In this document: one piece after another, positions 1 through 9,949 of the stretch | How positions within the stretch are numbered: position 1 is the first letter of the stretch | Layout: the number at the start of each line of letters is the position of its first letter | NCBI GenBank assembly: GCA_013215825.1 | Contig: JABSQN010000001.1 | Coordinates: 264,874-328,873 of the forward strand | DNA from: Piscirickettsiaceae bacterium | Lineage (GTDB): Bacteria > Pseudomonadota > Gammaproteobacteria > Nitrosococcales > Methylophagaceae | Length of the DNA: 64,000 nt | Direction of reading: 5' to 3' | Translations under genes and position numbers: made by a program | Notes under the pieces: generated by a model | Seen by the model: the letters and a program-made list of their open reading frames with translations, nothing else | Told to the model about the DNA's origin: nothing | The model's database searches: none

Positions 1-279
1 CATTCAAATGCCCATGTTGGGTTGAAACCCAACCTACGGTTTTTCATGCAGATCATTTCAGTTGTAACATTCAATTTGCGGAGTTTCGTAGGTTGGACTT
101 CAGTCCAACTTCCTGCCTACATTCAAATGCCCATGTTGGGTTGAAACCCAACCTACGGTTTTTCATGCAGATCATTTCAGTTGTAACATTCAATTTACGG
201 AGTTTCGTAGGTTGGACTTCAGTCCAACTTCCTGCCTACATTCAAAGGCCCAATGTTGGGTTAAAACCCCAACCTACAG
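1..279. repeat. 119-bp tandem repeat with family A palindromes
   Basis: Two full units (1-119 and 120-238) and a partial third (239 to about 279) repeat with an exact 119-bp period. The first two are nearly identical and the third has drifted. Each unit contains two palindromes, one of the type GTAGGTTGGACTTCAGTCC and one TGTTGGGTTGAAACCCAAC, the same family A hairpin that recurs near the porin gene at 25456-25530 and 26981-27053. The array may extend beyond the left edge. I see no convincing gene here; the short open frame across it is only the repeat being read through. Confidence 0.9.
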
Positions 280-345
280 TCATAGGATTGACTCTCGCGC
301 GGAAACTTACCTTAACTACATGATAAATAATAGATATATAAATAA

Positions 346-360
346 GGCATAGTTTTTGCT
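346..360 (+). promoter_or_regulatory. Predicted sigma-54 promoter of flrBC
   Basis: GGCATAGTTTTTGCT matches the sigma-54 consensus GGCAYR-N4-TTGCW, with GG (346-347) and GC (358-359) separated by 10 bases. It ends 33 bases before the flrB start codon. In Vibrio and Pseudomonas the flrBC/fleSR operon is transcribed by RpoN under FlrA/FleQ, so position and motif agree. The activator gene is not in the window; it may lie to the left. Confidence 0.75.
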
Positions 361-393
361 CTGATGGTTATACTAACTATTAGGGTAAGATGA

Positions 394-1563
394 ATGAACT
401 TGAATGTATTTACTAGACCACTAGCTAAAGAGCAGAAAACATTTGTTAGTACAGATCACTCGGTTGGTAATGGGGTGGAGCATCTTACAAGCGAGTTATT
501 ACATAGTCGCCAGCAACAAAAACAACAAACGGAACAGGCTTCTCGTTTAGCAAGCCGAATGGTTCGATTATTAGAAGTGTTACCCGGTGGTGTTATTGTT
601 TTGGATGGTGATGGACGCATTCAGCAGTGTAATACGATGGCGACTCAGGTTTTGGGTGAATCACTAGAAAATAAAGCATGGTCTGATGTGGTTGATAGAG
701 TATTTGCACCTAAACTCGATGATGGTGAGAATATTTCATTAAAAGATGGCCGTTTGCTTTATATTTCCACGAGTCCTCTGGAAGATGAACCGGGTCAAAT
801 CGTTTTACTGCAAGACGTAACAGAAACTCGACAATTACAACAAAAAATCTCTCACCTGCAACGGCTATCAGCAATGGGTGAGGTGGCTGCACGATTAGCA
901 CATCAAATACGCACACCATTATCATCTGCTTTGTTGTACCTATCGCCTTTATTAAAAGAAAATACAGATCGTTCCCTTCAGAAACGTTTTGCTAAGAAAT
1001 TGCATACCAGCATTAGCCATATGGAGCAGCTAGTTAAAGATATGTTGGCATTTTCTCGTGGCGATATGACGATAACCGAGCCTGTGAATGTGACAGATTT
1101 ATTAGTAGCCGTTGAGCAACAATTTTGCTCAATACCCAATGCAGAAGATTATCACTTACAAGTACAAAATTCAGTGGAAAATGGCTATGTTTATGGCAGT
1201 AAAGATGCACTTGTCAGCGCGGTAACTAATTTAATGAATAATGCCCGAACGGCCTGCGAAGATGAGGGTGAAATTACGTTATTTGCTGATTATGTGGTTG
1301 ATGATGGTATTGATTATATTGAAATCACGGTTGAAGATAATGGTATGGGCATTTCTGATGAAGATAAAGACAAGGTTTTGACCCCGTTTTTTACCACGCG
1401 ATCATCAGGAACTGGCTTGGGATTGGCCGTTGTTCAATCTGTCGTGCAAGCACATAAGGGTAAGTTTTGGTTTGAGAGTGATGAAGGTGAAGGCTGTACT
1501 TTTTGCATGCGCTTACCCATGTACCAAACAGCAGACAATTTTGTGCTAACGGCACAGAGATAA
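394..1563 (+). CDS. flrB: Flagellar two-component sensor histidine kinase FlrB/FleS
   Basis: Soluble sensor kinase that phosphorylates the adjacent FlrC and so switches on mid-hierarchy flagellar genes. No membrane segment is visible. A PAS-like domain lies at about residues 52-145 (EVLPGGVIVLDGDG). The HisKA motif LAHQIRTPLSS gives His170 as phosphoacceptor. The ATPase domain shows NLMNNARTA, DNGMGI and GTGLGLAVV. At 389 residues it is typical of FlrB/FleS. It is separated from flrC by 12 bases, so the two are co-transcribed, from the sigma-54 site at 346-360. NtrB-like kinases share this architecture, but the flagellar context decides the call. Confidence 0.9.
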   Translation: MNLNVFTRPLAKEQKTFVSTDHSVGNGVEHLTSELLHSRQQQKQQTEQASRLASRMVRLLEVLPGGVIVLDGDGRIQQCNTMATQVLGESLENKAWSDVVDRVFAPKLDDGENISLKDGRLLYISTSPLEDEPGQIVLLQDVTETRQLQQKISHLQRLSAMGEVAARLAHQIRTPLSSALLYLSPLLKENTDRSLQKRFAKKLHTSISHMEQLVKDMLAFSRGDMTITEPVNVTDLLVAVEQQFCSIPNAEDYHLQVQNSVENGYVYGSKDALVSAVTNLMNNARTACEDEGEITLFADYVVDDGIDYIEITVEDNGMGISDEDKDKVLTPFFTTRSSGTGLGLAVVQSVVQAHKGKFWFESDEGEGCTFCMRLPMYQTADNFVLTAQR

Positions 1564-1575
1564 GAGGAATAAAGT

Positions 1576-2937
1576 ATGAATGATTCAACCATTTTAGTTG
1601 TAGAAGATGATAGCCACCTTCGAGGTGCATTATGTGACACGCTTGAGTTGGCAGGTTACAGAGTATCGGCAACCGATCAAGGTCAAAGCGCTTTGGATAA
1701 ATTAGCCAATGAAAAAATTGGTTTATTGCTCAGTGATTTGCAAATGCGACCAATGAATGGTCATACTTTATTGAAAAAAGCGAAAGCATTATTACCTGAG
1801 CTACCCGTGCTTATTATGACGGCTTACGGCACAGTGCAAGGCGCCGTAGATGCCATGCATGAAGGGGCTAGTGATTATTTGATCAAGCCATTTGAAGCCG
1901 ATGTTTTGTTGGAGAGGGTGCAGCGTTATGTACGTACAACATCCTTCGATGATGACATGATTGCTGTTGATAAATCATCTCGTGATTTACTTACATTATC
2001 ACGACGAGTCGCCGATACTGATGCGTCGGTATTAATAAGTGGTGAAAGTGGCACGGGTAAAGAAGTTTTAGCTCGATTTTTACATAATCATTCAACCAGA
2101 AGCAATGGCCCCTTTGTGGCGATTAACTGTGCTGCGATTCCAGAGAATATGCTGGAAGCAACATTATTCGGTTATGAAAAAGGAGCGTTTACAGGTGCGA
2201 GTCAAGCTTATGCTGGTAAATTTGAGCAGGCTCAAAATGGCACGATTTTGTTAGATGAAATATCAGAAATGGATTTAAGTTTACAGGCTAAATTATTACG
2301 TGTTTTACAAGAACGAGAAGTGGAGCGTATTGGTGGACGTAAGCTTATTTCATTAGATGTTCGAGTTTTAGCAACCACCAATAGATTGTTACGTGACGAA
2401 GTGAATGAAGGTAATTTCCGTGAAGATTTGTTCTACCGATTAAATGTCTTCCCACTACGGATTGCACCGTTACGAGAACGACAAGATGACATTATGCCTT
2501 TAGCTGAACAGTTAATTAGAAAGCATTGTTCCTTGGCAAATAGAGCTCGAGCCAGCTTTAGTCGTTGTGCTGAGGCAAGTATGTTATCGCATGCGTGGCA
2601 AGGTAATGTTCGTGAATTAGACAATGTATTACAGCGCGCATTAATCCTGCAACAAGGTCATACCATTACTGCCAAAAATTTGGCATTTGAACATCTATCT
2701 AGCACTCAAACGAGTGGACTGGAAATTGACAGATCAAAAACAATTGATAACTTAGGCGATGATTTACGTAGTCATGAACAACGACATATTCTGGATGCCT
2801 TAGAGAATAATAACTGTATCAGACGTGATACAGCTAGGGAATTAGGCATAAGTGAGCGCACACTACGATATAAGTTATCTCGTTTTAGAGAGGAAGGTGT
2901 TGAGATTCCTGAGAAGATTGGCAAGAACTCTGCATAG
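1576..2937 (+). CDS. flrC: Sigma-54-dependent flagellar response regulator FlrC/FleR
   Basis: Enhancer-binding protein that, once phosphorylated by FlrB, drives sigma-54 transcription of basal-body and hook genes. The receiver domain (about 1-120) has phosphoacceptor Asp54 in LLSDLQM. The AAA+ domain has Walker A GESGTGKE (156-163) and an intact sigma-54 contact loop GAFTGA (203-208). A Fis-type helix-turn-helix closes the protein (RRDTARELGISERTLRYKL). Its 453 residues are normal for the family. The end of its coding sequence carries the predicted fliE promoter (2919-2934). Confidence 0.94.
   Translation: MNDSTILVVEDDSHLRGALCDTLELAGYRVSATDQGQSALDKLANEKIGLLLSDLQMRPMNGHTLLKKAKALLPELPVLIMTAYGTVQGAVDAMHEGASDYLIKPFEADVLLERVQRYVRTTSFDDDMIAVDKSSRDLLTLSRRVADTDASVLISGESGTGKEVLARFLHNHSTRSNGPFVAINCAAIPENMLEATLFGYEKGAFTGASQAYAGKFEQAQNGTILLDEISEMDLSLQAKLLRVLQEREVERIGGRKLISLDVRVLATTNRLLRDEVNEGNFREDLFYRLNVFPLRIAPLRERQDDIMPLAEQLIRKHCSLANRARASFSRCAEASMLSHAWQGNVRELDNVLQRALILQQGHTITAKNLAFEHLSSTQTSGLEIDRSKTIDNLGDDLRSHEQRHILDALENNNCIRRDTARELGISERTLRYKLSRFREEGVEIPEKIGKNSA
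2919..2934 (+). promoter_or_regulatory. Predicted sigma-54 promoter of fliEFGHIJ
   Basis: TGGCAAGAACTCTGCA keeps GG (2920-2921) and GC (2932-2933) with 10 bases between them and agrees with TGGCACG-N4-TTGCA except at two positions. It lies inside the last codons of flrC, about 40 bases before fliE. Vibrio and Pseudomonas transcribe the fliE operon from RpoN under FlrC/FleR, which fits the gene immediately upstream. Confidence 0.7.
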
Positions 2938-2974
2938 GTCTAGATAACGACCTATTTTATATCGGAGAAATATT

Positions 2975-3307
2975 ATGATTACTGCTATCGATCCTAATCA
3001 ATTACTAATGCAAATGCGTGCAGCACAGTCACAAGCAGCACAGCAACCAATGGCAAGTCCGCAAGCAGCGGGTGGCACCAGTAATGTTAATTTCTCAAAC
3101 TTAATGAAGTCAGCGATTGATCAGGTTAATGAAACACAGCAAGCCTCAAGCAAATTAAAAACAGCATTTGAAATGGGTGACCCGAATGTTAGTTTAGCGG
3201 ATGCTATGATTGCATCACAAAAAGCATCCGTGGCATTTCAAGCCACAGTACAAGTAAGAAATAAGTTAATTAATGCCTATGAAGAAGTTATGCGGATGAG
3301 TGTTTAG
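2975..3307 (+). CDS. fliE: Flagellar hook-basal body protein FliE
   Basis: Small rod-base protein that joins the MS ring to the proximal rod and is needed for export-gate assembly. The 110-residue length is normal. The C-terminal half is the conserved part (VSLADAMIASQKASVAFQA, then VRNKLINAYEEVMRMSV). The N-terminus is rich in Gln and Ala, as is common in FliE. A GGAGAA ribosome-binding site lies just upstream of the ATG. It is the first gene of the fliEFGHIJ operon. Confidence 0.94.
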   Translation: MITAIDPNQLLMQMRAAQSQAAQQPMASPQAAGGTSNVNFSNLMKSAIDQVNETQQASSKLKTAFEMGDPNVSLADAMIASQKASVAFQATVQVRNKLINAYEEVMRMSV

Positions 3308-3370
3308 TCTATTTATCCCGCGTTAAATGCAAAACCTTTTAACAGACTCGAATACAAAGAAGATTAAATT

Positions 3371-5044
3371 ATGGAAAACGTACCCGCTACAATAAACCCT
3401 GCAACAGGTCTTCCAATGCCAACAACCGCATTGGGTGCAATGCAGTCAAATGTCTCTCGTCAACCGGTGATGAAGCAAGTTGGTTTTTTATTAGCTATTG
3501 CCGCCAGTATCGCATTAGGTGGTTATGTATTGATGTGGTCAATGACACCAAATTATCAGGTGTTATTTAGTGGTATGCAGGCAAAAGAGTCATCTGAAGT
3601 TATTGCTGTTTTACAACAATCAAATATAGATTATAAGTTGGATATAACGACGGGTGCGGTTTTGGTTCCATCGTCAAAATTACAAGGTTTACGTTTAAAG
3701 TTAGCGGCTGCTGGCTTGCCTCGTAGTTCCGCGCAAGGTATGGATATGCTTAATGGCGATCAAGGTTTCGGTACTAGTCAGTTTGTTGAACGGGCGCGTT
3801 ATCAACGGGCAATGGAACAAGAGCTGGCTCGCTCTATTTCAGAAATATATAATGTCAGTAGTGCGCGAGTTCATCTTGCGATACCAAAGCAATCGGTTTT
3901 TGTTCGTGAACGTAGAAATCCAAGTGCATCGGTAGTGGTTAATCTATACGCAGGTCGGCAGTTAGAGTCGGGTCAAATTTCCGCAATTACTCATATGGTT
4001 GCATCGAGCATTCCAAATATGTCGAATAAAGATGTCACTATTGTTGATCATAAAGGTAACTTATTAACACGTGGTGGTGGTAATGACGCACTTGAATTAA
4101 GTGATACACAATTACAATATACGCAAAAAATTGAACAACGCTATATTCAACGAATTGAAGATATATTGTCACCGATAGTTGGCTTGGATGGTATTAGAGC
4201 ACAGGTCGTTGCTGATGTTGATTTTACGATTACTGAACAAACAAATGAAAGCTATAACCCCGATATGTCTGTGCTTCGTAGTGAGCAAGTACAAGAAGAA
4301 AGACGTGTTGGTATGGCGGGTGCATTGGGTGTGCCAGGTGCCTTATCTAATCAACCACCAGGTGGTGGTGTTGCGCCAGAAGTCGCTGTAAATTCCGAAG
4401 GGCAATCTGTTGCAGGTGTGTCTCCAGGAAGTAGTAGTAAGCAAAGCACGCGTAATTTTGAATTAGATCGCACGATTAGTCATACTCGGAGAGCACCAGG
4501 CTCAATCAGAAAATTAAGTGTGGCTGTTTTAGTGGACGAACACCGTACTATTGGTGCTGATGGTAATGTAGAATCAACACCATTAACAGAAGCAGAAATG
4601 ACACGGATTAAAACATTGGTTATGGATGCAATTGGATTCAGTAAAGCACGAGGTGATAGTTTGAATATTGTGAATGCCGCTTTTATTATTCCAGTAGCAG
4701 TTGAAGCGTTACCTGAAATACCGTTAATGGAACAAGCATGGGTATGGGATGTTGCAAAACAAGCATTAGGTGGATTGCTAGTGTTGTTCTTAGTATTTGG
4801 TGTTATTCGTCCGGCCTTTAGAGATTTGAACAAAGTGCCTGTATTACCTGAAAGTCGTCAAATGGCGGCTGTTGCAGCAGGTGGGGCGGGAGTCGCGACT
4901 GCGGATGGTGTGGCAGATATTGAAAAAATTACAACAGGTGCCGATGATGTTGAAGGGCAATTAAATAATGTGCGGAGTTTAGTGCAACAAGATCCTGAAT
5001 TAGTCGCACAAGTAGTAAAAAATTGGGCAGCGAGTGAAGCGTAA
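3371..5044 (+). CDS. fliF: Flagellar MS-ring protein FliF
   Basis: Forms the inner-membrane MS ring, the base on which the motor and export apparatus assemble. It has an N-terminal membrane segment at about residues 37-56, the YscJ/FliF ring-building domain (LQGLRLKLAAAGLPRS), a variable Gly/Ser/Pro-rich loop near residues 315-360, and a second membrane segment near 460-480. The C-terminus (DPELVAQVVKNWAASE) is the FliG-binding tail. The length of 557 residues is typical. The stop codon overlaps the fliG start, indicating translational coupling. Confidence 0.95.
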   Translation: MENVPATINPATGLPMPTTALGAMQSNVSRQPVMKQVGFLLAIAASIALGGYVLMWSMTPNYQVLFSGMQAKESSEVIAVLQQSNIDYKLDITTGAVLVPSSKLQGLRLKLAAAGLPRSSAQGMDMLNGDQGFGTSQFVERARYQRAMEQELARSISEIYNVSSARVHLAIPKQSVFVRERRNPSASVVVNLYAGRQLESGQISAITHMVASSIPNMSNKDVTIVDHKGNLLTRGGGNDALELSDTQLQYTQKIEQRYIQRIEDILSPIVGLDGIRAQVVADVDFTITEQTNESYNPDMSVLRSEQVQEERRVGMAGALGVPGALSNQPPGGGVAPEVAVNSEGQSVAGVSPGSSSKQSTRNFELDRTISHTRRAPGSIRKLSVAVLVDEHRTIGADGNVESTPLTEAEMTRIKTLVMDAIGFSKARGDSLNIVNAAFIIPVAVEALPEIPLMEQAWVWDVAKQALGGLLVLFLVFGVIRPAFRDLNKVPVLPESRQMAAVAAGGAGVATADGVADIEKITTGADDVEGQLNNVRSLVQQDPELVAQVVKNWAASEA

Positions 5045-6054
5045 TGGCAGAAGAAGTTAGACCTTTATCAGGCGTTCAAAAAGCAGCTGTATTTTTGCGG
5101 TCAATTGGGCAAGATGAGGCTGGGGAAGTGTTAAAGCACATGAACCCCAAAGAGGTTCAGAAAATTGGTCAGGCTATGGCCGTGTTAAGCAATGTTTCTC
5201 GCGAAGAAGTGCAAGGGGTTTTAGATAGTTTTGTATCAACTGTTGAAGAGCAAACTGGCTTAGGAATTGGCTCACATGATTATGTGCGTTCTATGTTGGT
5301 GGGTGCATTAGGTGAAGAGAATGCCGGTAATGTATTAGATAGGATTCTCACCGGCGGTAACACGTCAGGTATAGAGCAACTAAAATGGATGGATGCTCGC
5401 GGCATTTATGAGGTTATAAAATTAGAACATCCTCAAATTGTCGCCATTGTATGTTCATTCCTCGAAGCCGATCAGGCCGCGCAAGTGTTGGGCTTGTTTT
5501 CAGAACGTGATCAGGCAAATATCATACTTCGCATTTCAACACTTGATGGAGTGCAACCGTCAGCATTAACAGAGCTTAATGAGATTTTAGAAAAGCAATT
5601 TAGTGGTAATGCCGGTGGGCAAGTAGCAAAGGTTGGCGGTTTGAAGTCTGCGGCAGATATTCTTAACTTTGTCGAGGGAACGATTCAAGCCTCTATTATG
5701 GAAGGCATTAAAGAGTCAGAGCCTGATTTAGGACAAAACATTGAAGATCTCATGTTTGTGTTTGATAACCTGATTGATGTTGATGATCGTGGATTCCAAA
5801 CATTAATGCGTGAAATTTCAACTGATGACTTAATGTTGGCATTAAAAGGTGCTGATGAAGGCCTGAAAGAAAAATTCTTTGGCAATATGTCACAACGTGC
5901 GGCTGAAATGATGCGTGATGATCTTGAAGCCAGTGGCCCCGTGCGTGTTTCTGATGTGGAAACGGCTCAAAAATCAATATTAACAGCAGCACGTAAACTG
6001 TCTGATTCGGGTGATCTCATGTTGGGCGGCGGAGGTGGCGATGACTTCCTCTAA
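5044..6054 (+). CDS. fliG: Flagellar motor switch protein FliG
   Basis: Rotor protein that contacts the stator and sets rotation direction. The N-terminal domain binds FliF; the middle domain has the conserved stretch around LEHPQIVAIVCSFLEADQ (residues about 128-145); the C-terminal domain includes LMFVFDNLIDVDDRGFQ and the charged torque helix DDLMLALKGADEGLKEK. At 336 residues it is full length. The ATG overlaps the fliF stop, and its own 3' end overlaps the fliH start. Confidence 0.96.
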   Translation: MAEEVRPLSGVQKAAVFLRSIGQDEAGEVLKHMNPKEVQKIGQAMAVLSNVSREEVQGVLDSFVSTVEEQTGLGIGSHDYVRSMLVGALGEENAGNVLDRILTGGNTSGIEQLKWMDARGIYEVIKLEHPQIVAIVCSFLEADQAAQVLGLFSERDQANIILRISTLDGVQPSALTELNEILEKQFSGNAGGQVAKVGGLKSAADILNFVEGTIQASIMEGIKESEPDLGQNIEDLMFVFDNLIDVDDRGFQTLMREISTDDLMLALKGADEGLKEKFFGNMSQRAAEMMRDDLEASGPVRVSDVETAQKSILTAARKLSDSGDLMLGGGGGDDFL

Positions 6055-6718
6055 AGATGAGTTAGTAACCGCACAAGCCAATGAAGTAACGGCCGAAGAA
6101 CTCGCTAATTATCAACGATGGCAAGCACCTAAAATGGTATCAGTGAGTGATGTGGACGGACCTAGCCCCGCCTTAATGACAGTGGAAGGTATTGAAAAAT
6201 TACAAAAAGAAGCACAGACAGAAGGGTATAAAGTCGGCTTTGAACAAGGAAAAAAAGCAGGCAATGATGCTGGAAAAAAAGAAATAGCACAGCAAGCTAA
6301 TTACCTTAAGCAGATCATGACAACGCTCAATACGCCACTAATAGAATTAGACCAACAAATTGAACATGATTTAATTAGCCTAGTGACTACAATGACGCGG
6401 CAACTTGTTCGCCGAGAACTAAAAATAGACCCTGAACATGTGATTGGAGCCGTACGTGCTGCAATGGCAGTATTGCCTATTAATGATCGTAAATTAAAAA
6501 TATATTTGAATCCACAAGATATTGAATTAGTAAAAAAAGGCTTATCTATGGATGACAATAGTGAAAGCTGGAATTGGATTGATGATCCAACGATCAGCCG
6601 TGGCGGTTGTCGTTTAGAAACTGCTGATACAATGATTAATGCCACTGTTGAAGCGCGTCTTGAAAGTGTTATTACTAAATTGCTAGGTGGGGAGCGAGTG
6701 GATGACCCAGTCGAGTGA
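6041..6718 (+). CDS. fliH: Flagellar export ATPase regulator FliH
   Basis: Peripheral export-apparatus component that holds FliI in check and docks it on the rotor. I choose the ATG at 6041 over an upstream in-frame codon at 6011 because GGAGG sits at 6031-6035 with normal spacing. This gives 225 residues overlapping the end of fliG by 14 bases. The N-terminal half is Glu/Lys/Gln-rich and contains the GxxxG-type stretch [18 protein letters not shown] typical of FliH. The C-terminal half is the conserved FliH/HrpE domain ([18 protein letters not shown]). Confidence 0.88.
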   Translation: MTSSKDELVTAQANEVTAEELANYQRWQAPKMVSVSDVDGPSPALMTVEGIEKLQKEAQTEGYKVGFEQGKKAGNDAGKKEIAQQANYLKQIMTTLNTPLIELDQQIEHDLISLVTTMTRQLVRRELKIDPEHVIGAVRAAMAVLPINDRKLKIYLNPQDIELVKKGLSMDDNSESWNWIDDPTISRGGCRLETADTMINATVEARLESVITKLLGGERVDDPVE

Positions 6719-8135
6719 TAATAAACAAGCAAAAATAGCCGCGGCGGATAGAACTGCAAATTGGCGAACACGTTTAAAAGACTATCAAGAGCGACTAGAT
6801 AACGATCCATCAGAAGTATTATCGATTGAAGGCCGATTGACTCGCATGGTTGGCTTAACCTTGGAAGCCGTTGGCTTTCAAGCGCCGGTTGGTAGCCGAT
6901 GTGAAGTTCAAGGTGCCAATGGCAAGCTAATTGAAGCCGAAGTTGTTGGGTTTTCCGGTGAAATACTATATTTAATGCCAACGGGTGATGTCCGTGGTTT
7001 AGTACCTAATGCCCGTGTCCGCCCAATTCGTAGTGATTCCCAAGTCCCTGTCGGTGAGGCTTTATTAGGGCGGGTGGTGGATGGTGCGTGTAAACCGTTG
7101 GATGGTAAAGGTCCTATTAAGGTCAAAGATCGAGTTCCTTTACATGGCGAACCGATTAATCCTCTCGCGAGAGCGCCAGTAAGAGAGCATCTCGATGTCG
7201 GAGTGCAAGCTGTTAATGCCTTATTAAGTGTTGGTCGTGGTCAGCGTATGGGCTTGTTTGCAGGTAGTGGTGTCGGTAAAAGTGTTTTACTTGGCATGAT
7301 GACTAAATATACGGAAGCAGATGTGATCGTTGTCGGTTTGATTGGCGAACGTGGTCGAGAAGTTAAAGAGTTTATTGAAGATATTTTAGGTGAAGAAGGC
7401 TTAAAACGAGCGGTAGTGGTTGCATCCCCTGCCGATCATTCCCCGCTTATGCGATTACATGGCGCCATGCTAGCAACCAGTATTGCTGAATATTTTAGAG
7501 ATCAAGGTAAGCAAGTCTTATTGTTAATGGATTCTTTAACACGTTATGCACAAGCCCAACGTGAAATTGCCTTGGCAATTGGTGAGCCTCCAGCAACCAA
7601 AGGTTATCCGCCCTCGGTGTTTTCATTATTGCCTCAATTAGTTGAACGCGCCGGCAATGGTGCTAATGGCGGTGCAATTACGGCAATTTATACGGTATTG
7701 ACTGAGGGCGATGATCAGCAAGATCCGATTGCCGATGCGGCGCGAGCCATATTAGATGGGCATATTGTTCTTTCTCGTCAATTAGCAGAATCAGGAATAT
7801 ATCCGGCGATTGATGTTGAAGCCTCAATTAGTCGTGTTATGCCACAGATCATTGATTCAACACATTTAGAGCAAGCACAGAAGTTCAAACAAATTTATTC
7901 AACCTACCGTCAAAATCAAGATCTAATTAATGTAGGGGCGTATGCAAGGGGATCCGATGGAAAAATTGATGAGGCGATTGCTATGTTCCCTAATTTGCAG
8001 GCAATGATTAAGCAAGGAATGAGTGAGGCGGTAAATTGGCAACAAAGTGTTAATAGCTTAACAATGTTGATGCAACAGCCTCCTCCTCAAGCAACTGGTG
8101 TGATGCAAACACCTACTATTATTAACCAAGGCTAA
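6702..8135 (+). CDS. fliI: Flagellum-specific export ATPase FliI
   Basis: F1-beta-like ATPase that powers unfolding and entry of flagellar export substrates. Walker A is [15 protein letters not shown]; Walker B is [19 protein letters not shown], with the family segment [19 protein letters not shown]. The ATG at 6702 follows GGTGGGGAG at good spacing and is preferred over a GTG at 6687, giving 477 residues. It overlaps the fliH end by 17 bases. Confidence 0.95.
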   Translation: MTQSSDNKQAKIAAADRTANWRTRLKDYQERLDNDPSEVLSIEGRLTRMVGLTLEAVGFQAPVGSRCEVQGANGKLIEAEVVGFSGEILYLMPTGDVRGLVPNARVRPIRSDSQVPVGEALLGRVVDGACKPLDGKGPIKVKDRVPLHGEPINPLARAPVREHLDVGVQAVNALLSVGRGQRMGLFAGSGVGKSVLLGMMTKYTEADVIVVGLIGERGREVKEFIEDILGEEGLKRAVVVASPADHSPLMRLHGAMLATSIAEYFRDQGKQVLLLMDSLTRYAQAQREIALAIGEPPATKGYPPSVFSLLPQLVERAGNGANGGAITAIYTVLTEGDDQQDPIADAARAILDGHIVLSRQLAESGIYPAIDVEASISRVMPQIIDSTHLEQAQKFKQIYSTYRQNQDLINVGAYARGSDGKIDEAIAMFPNLQAMIKQGMSEAVNWQQSVNSLTMLMQQPPPQATGVMQTPTIINQG

Positions 8136-8140
8136 CTGAT

Positions 8141-8587
8141 TTGGTCAAACGGTCACAAAAATTAAGTCCAATTGTTGAACTTGCCATTAAAGCAACGGAA
8201 AAAGCGTTAATTAAAGTCGGTGAGGCAAATACCGCTTGGATAAAAGATAAGCAGCAAGAAGAAGAATTGTATAGTTATAAAGCAGAATATCTTAGCCGGC
8301 TTCGCCAAGTTGACAATAGTCTAGTGAGTGCTCAAAAAGTACTTGAATTAAGACTGTTTTTGGTTTCTTTAGATCAAGCCATTGCCGCACAACAGCAGCA
8401 AGTAGGGATCAGTCTTCGAAGCTTGCAACATCAGCAACAGCTTTGGCAGCAATTACGGCAAAAAGAGCAAGCGATGAATAATCTTGTCAGTCGTTATCAA
8501 CAAGAAGAAATAAGCCTTGAACTCAAACAAGAACAACAAGACAATGACGAGCGAAATACTGCACAGTGGGTGCGAAAATATAAATAA
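8141..8587 (+). CDS. fliJ: Flagellar export chaperone FliJ
   Basis: Small coiled-coil protein of the export apparatus that inserts into the FliI hexamer. The sequence is almost entirely helical and Gln/Glu/Leu-rich, with 148 residues as expected. It starts with TTG five bases after fliI and is the last gene of the run. Sequence conservation in FliJ is weak, so the call rests on position, length and coiled-coil composition. Confidence 0.82.
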   Translation: MVKRSQKLSPIVELAIKATEKALIKVGEANTAWIKDKQQEEELYSYKAEYLSRLRQVDNSLVSAQKVLELRLFLVSLDQAIAAQQQQVGISLRSLQHQQQLWQQLRQKEQAMNNLVSRYQQEEISLELKQEQQDNDERNTAQWVRKYK

Positions 8588-8736
8588 AGAAGATGAATCA
8601 TTCAAATTTCTGCTGTTAGATTATTTTCTATGACAGACTATTAATACAATAGCGATTATACGCGGATGTGAGTAGGTATGGGCTCTCAACACTACGCCTT
8701 AAAGCGTGATAACTTTTTGAATGATAATGGACTATT

Positions 8737-9858
8737 CTAGTGTTGACAGATTAAAGAAGGATTATCCTCTACTGTCTGAATCATTTTCTCTAAATTATTG
8801 ATCACTTCCATACTGGCGTGTTCCATCAGGTTTAGAGCGATATTGGTACTTTCATGATCTTGTGTGTAGAAGGCTTCTACCGCAATGATACCTTGCTCAT
8901 GAACCGTTTGATGAGGCATGGCTATTTCACGGTAACCTGGTAGTTCAGAAAAGCAATCCACGCCTTCACCTTCAAAATACCATTTACCAAGACGACACTG
9001 GGTGTGGCTGGATAAGTCAGACGATTGTTTGTGTGATAAGCCCATCATAATTCGGTAGACTTCAAATTTCCACACAATATGATCTAATTTAGCCACTTCA
9101 ACAAAGCTACGTAATGCAGAAGCTGTGATGGTTTCTTCCATTTGATTAGAAAGGCTGAGCATTTTTTTCATATCATTGACAACAAGTCCTACTTCTTGAC
9201 CAAAAACTGTGGTGTCGTTAGTAACATGTTGCATTAATTTACTTGCACTTTCAGTTTCATTTTGAATATTGTCGACTAACTCTGAAATTTGAGTGCTGGC
9301 TTCACGAGCTCGAGTCGCTAGGGTCCGAACTTCGTCGGCCACTACAGCAAAGCCTCGGCCATGCTCTCCTGCTCGGGCGGCTTCAATGGCTGCATTTAAT
9401 GCCAATAGATTAGTCTGCTCAGAAATATTACTAATGATTTCTACAAAGCCCCCAATTTTAAGCGCATTACTTTGCAATGATTGTACTTGGCTTGCCGACT
9501 GATTCATTTGCTCTGTAATATTGGCCAAGCCAGAAGCGACCGTTTCAACATGATTACGTACATTAATCGATGTTTCAGCCCCCTCAATTGCCGATGCTCT
9601 TTCATTGCTTAATGATGAGGCCATGGTACCTAAACTCTGATGAAAGCCACCTAAGCTAAGACCAAAGTCATCTAATTTAGTAAATAATTCTGTTGCCTGT
9701 TGCAGTATATTACGCTCTTGGTCGATATTTTTTTCTAAATCATGCACTTGGTTTTGAAGCGATTGCTGTTCCTGTTGCAGCGATTCAATTTGATTGTTAC
9801 GTTGTGTTAATTGTTTCTGCAAGGCTTCAATTTCAGCTTTATTGTTCCAAAATGCCAT
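8737..9858 (-). CDS. Cytoplasmic chemoreceptor with C-terminal zinc-binding CZB domain
   Basis: Methyl-accepting chemotaxis protein without a membrane segment or periplasmic domain. A Gln/Glu-rich coiled coil (residues 1-60) leads into the signalling hairpin with the conserved tip [20 protein letters not shown] (144-163). The C-terminus (about 250-370) is a chemoreceptor zinc-binding domain with the expected His260, Cys288 in [10 protein letters not shown], His316 and His320. TlpD of Helicobacter and DgcZ share this domain; TlpD senses oxidants through it. The protein is short (373 residues), so the signalling hairpin belongs to a short class. It sits next to the flagellar operon but on the opposite strand. 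Confidence 0.88.
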   Translation of the reverse strand: MAFWNNKAEIEALQKQLTQRNNQIESLQQEQQSLQNQVHDLEKNIDQERNILQQATELFTKLDDFGLSLGGFHQSLGTMASSLSNERASAIEGAETSINVRNHVETVASGLANITEQMNQSASQVQSLQSNALKIGGFVEIISNISEQTNLLALNAAIEAARAGEHGRGFAVVADEVRTLATRAREASTQISELVDNIQNETESASKLMQHVTNDTTVFGQEVGLVVNDMKKMLSLSNQMEETITASALRSFVEVAKLDHIVWKFEVYRIMMGLSHKQSSDLSSHTQCRLGKWYFEGEGVDCFSELPGYREIAMPHQTVHEQGIIAVEAFYTQDHESTNIALNLMEHASMEVINNLEKMIQTVEDNPSLICQH

Positions 9859-9949
9859 TTTCGACCCTTAGTTATTATTTTATTATATGCTCACATACTA
9901 GCAATAAATATGCCTTAAGTTCGTTGATATTGATCAAATTAAGAATCGA

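Noticed and set aside
93-323. 76-residue plus-strand frame
   Set aside because: It is the 119-bp tandem repeat read through; its peptide simply repeats with the DNA and has no start signal.
6301-6981. 226-residue minus-strand frame across fliH and fliI
   Set aside because: It is antisense to two well-supported flagellar genes and has no family-like sequence.
8588-8736. Small RNA or terminator between fliJ and the chemoreceptor gene
   Set aside because: Only weak, short pairing can be drawn and there is no T tract after a stem on either strand.
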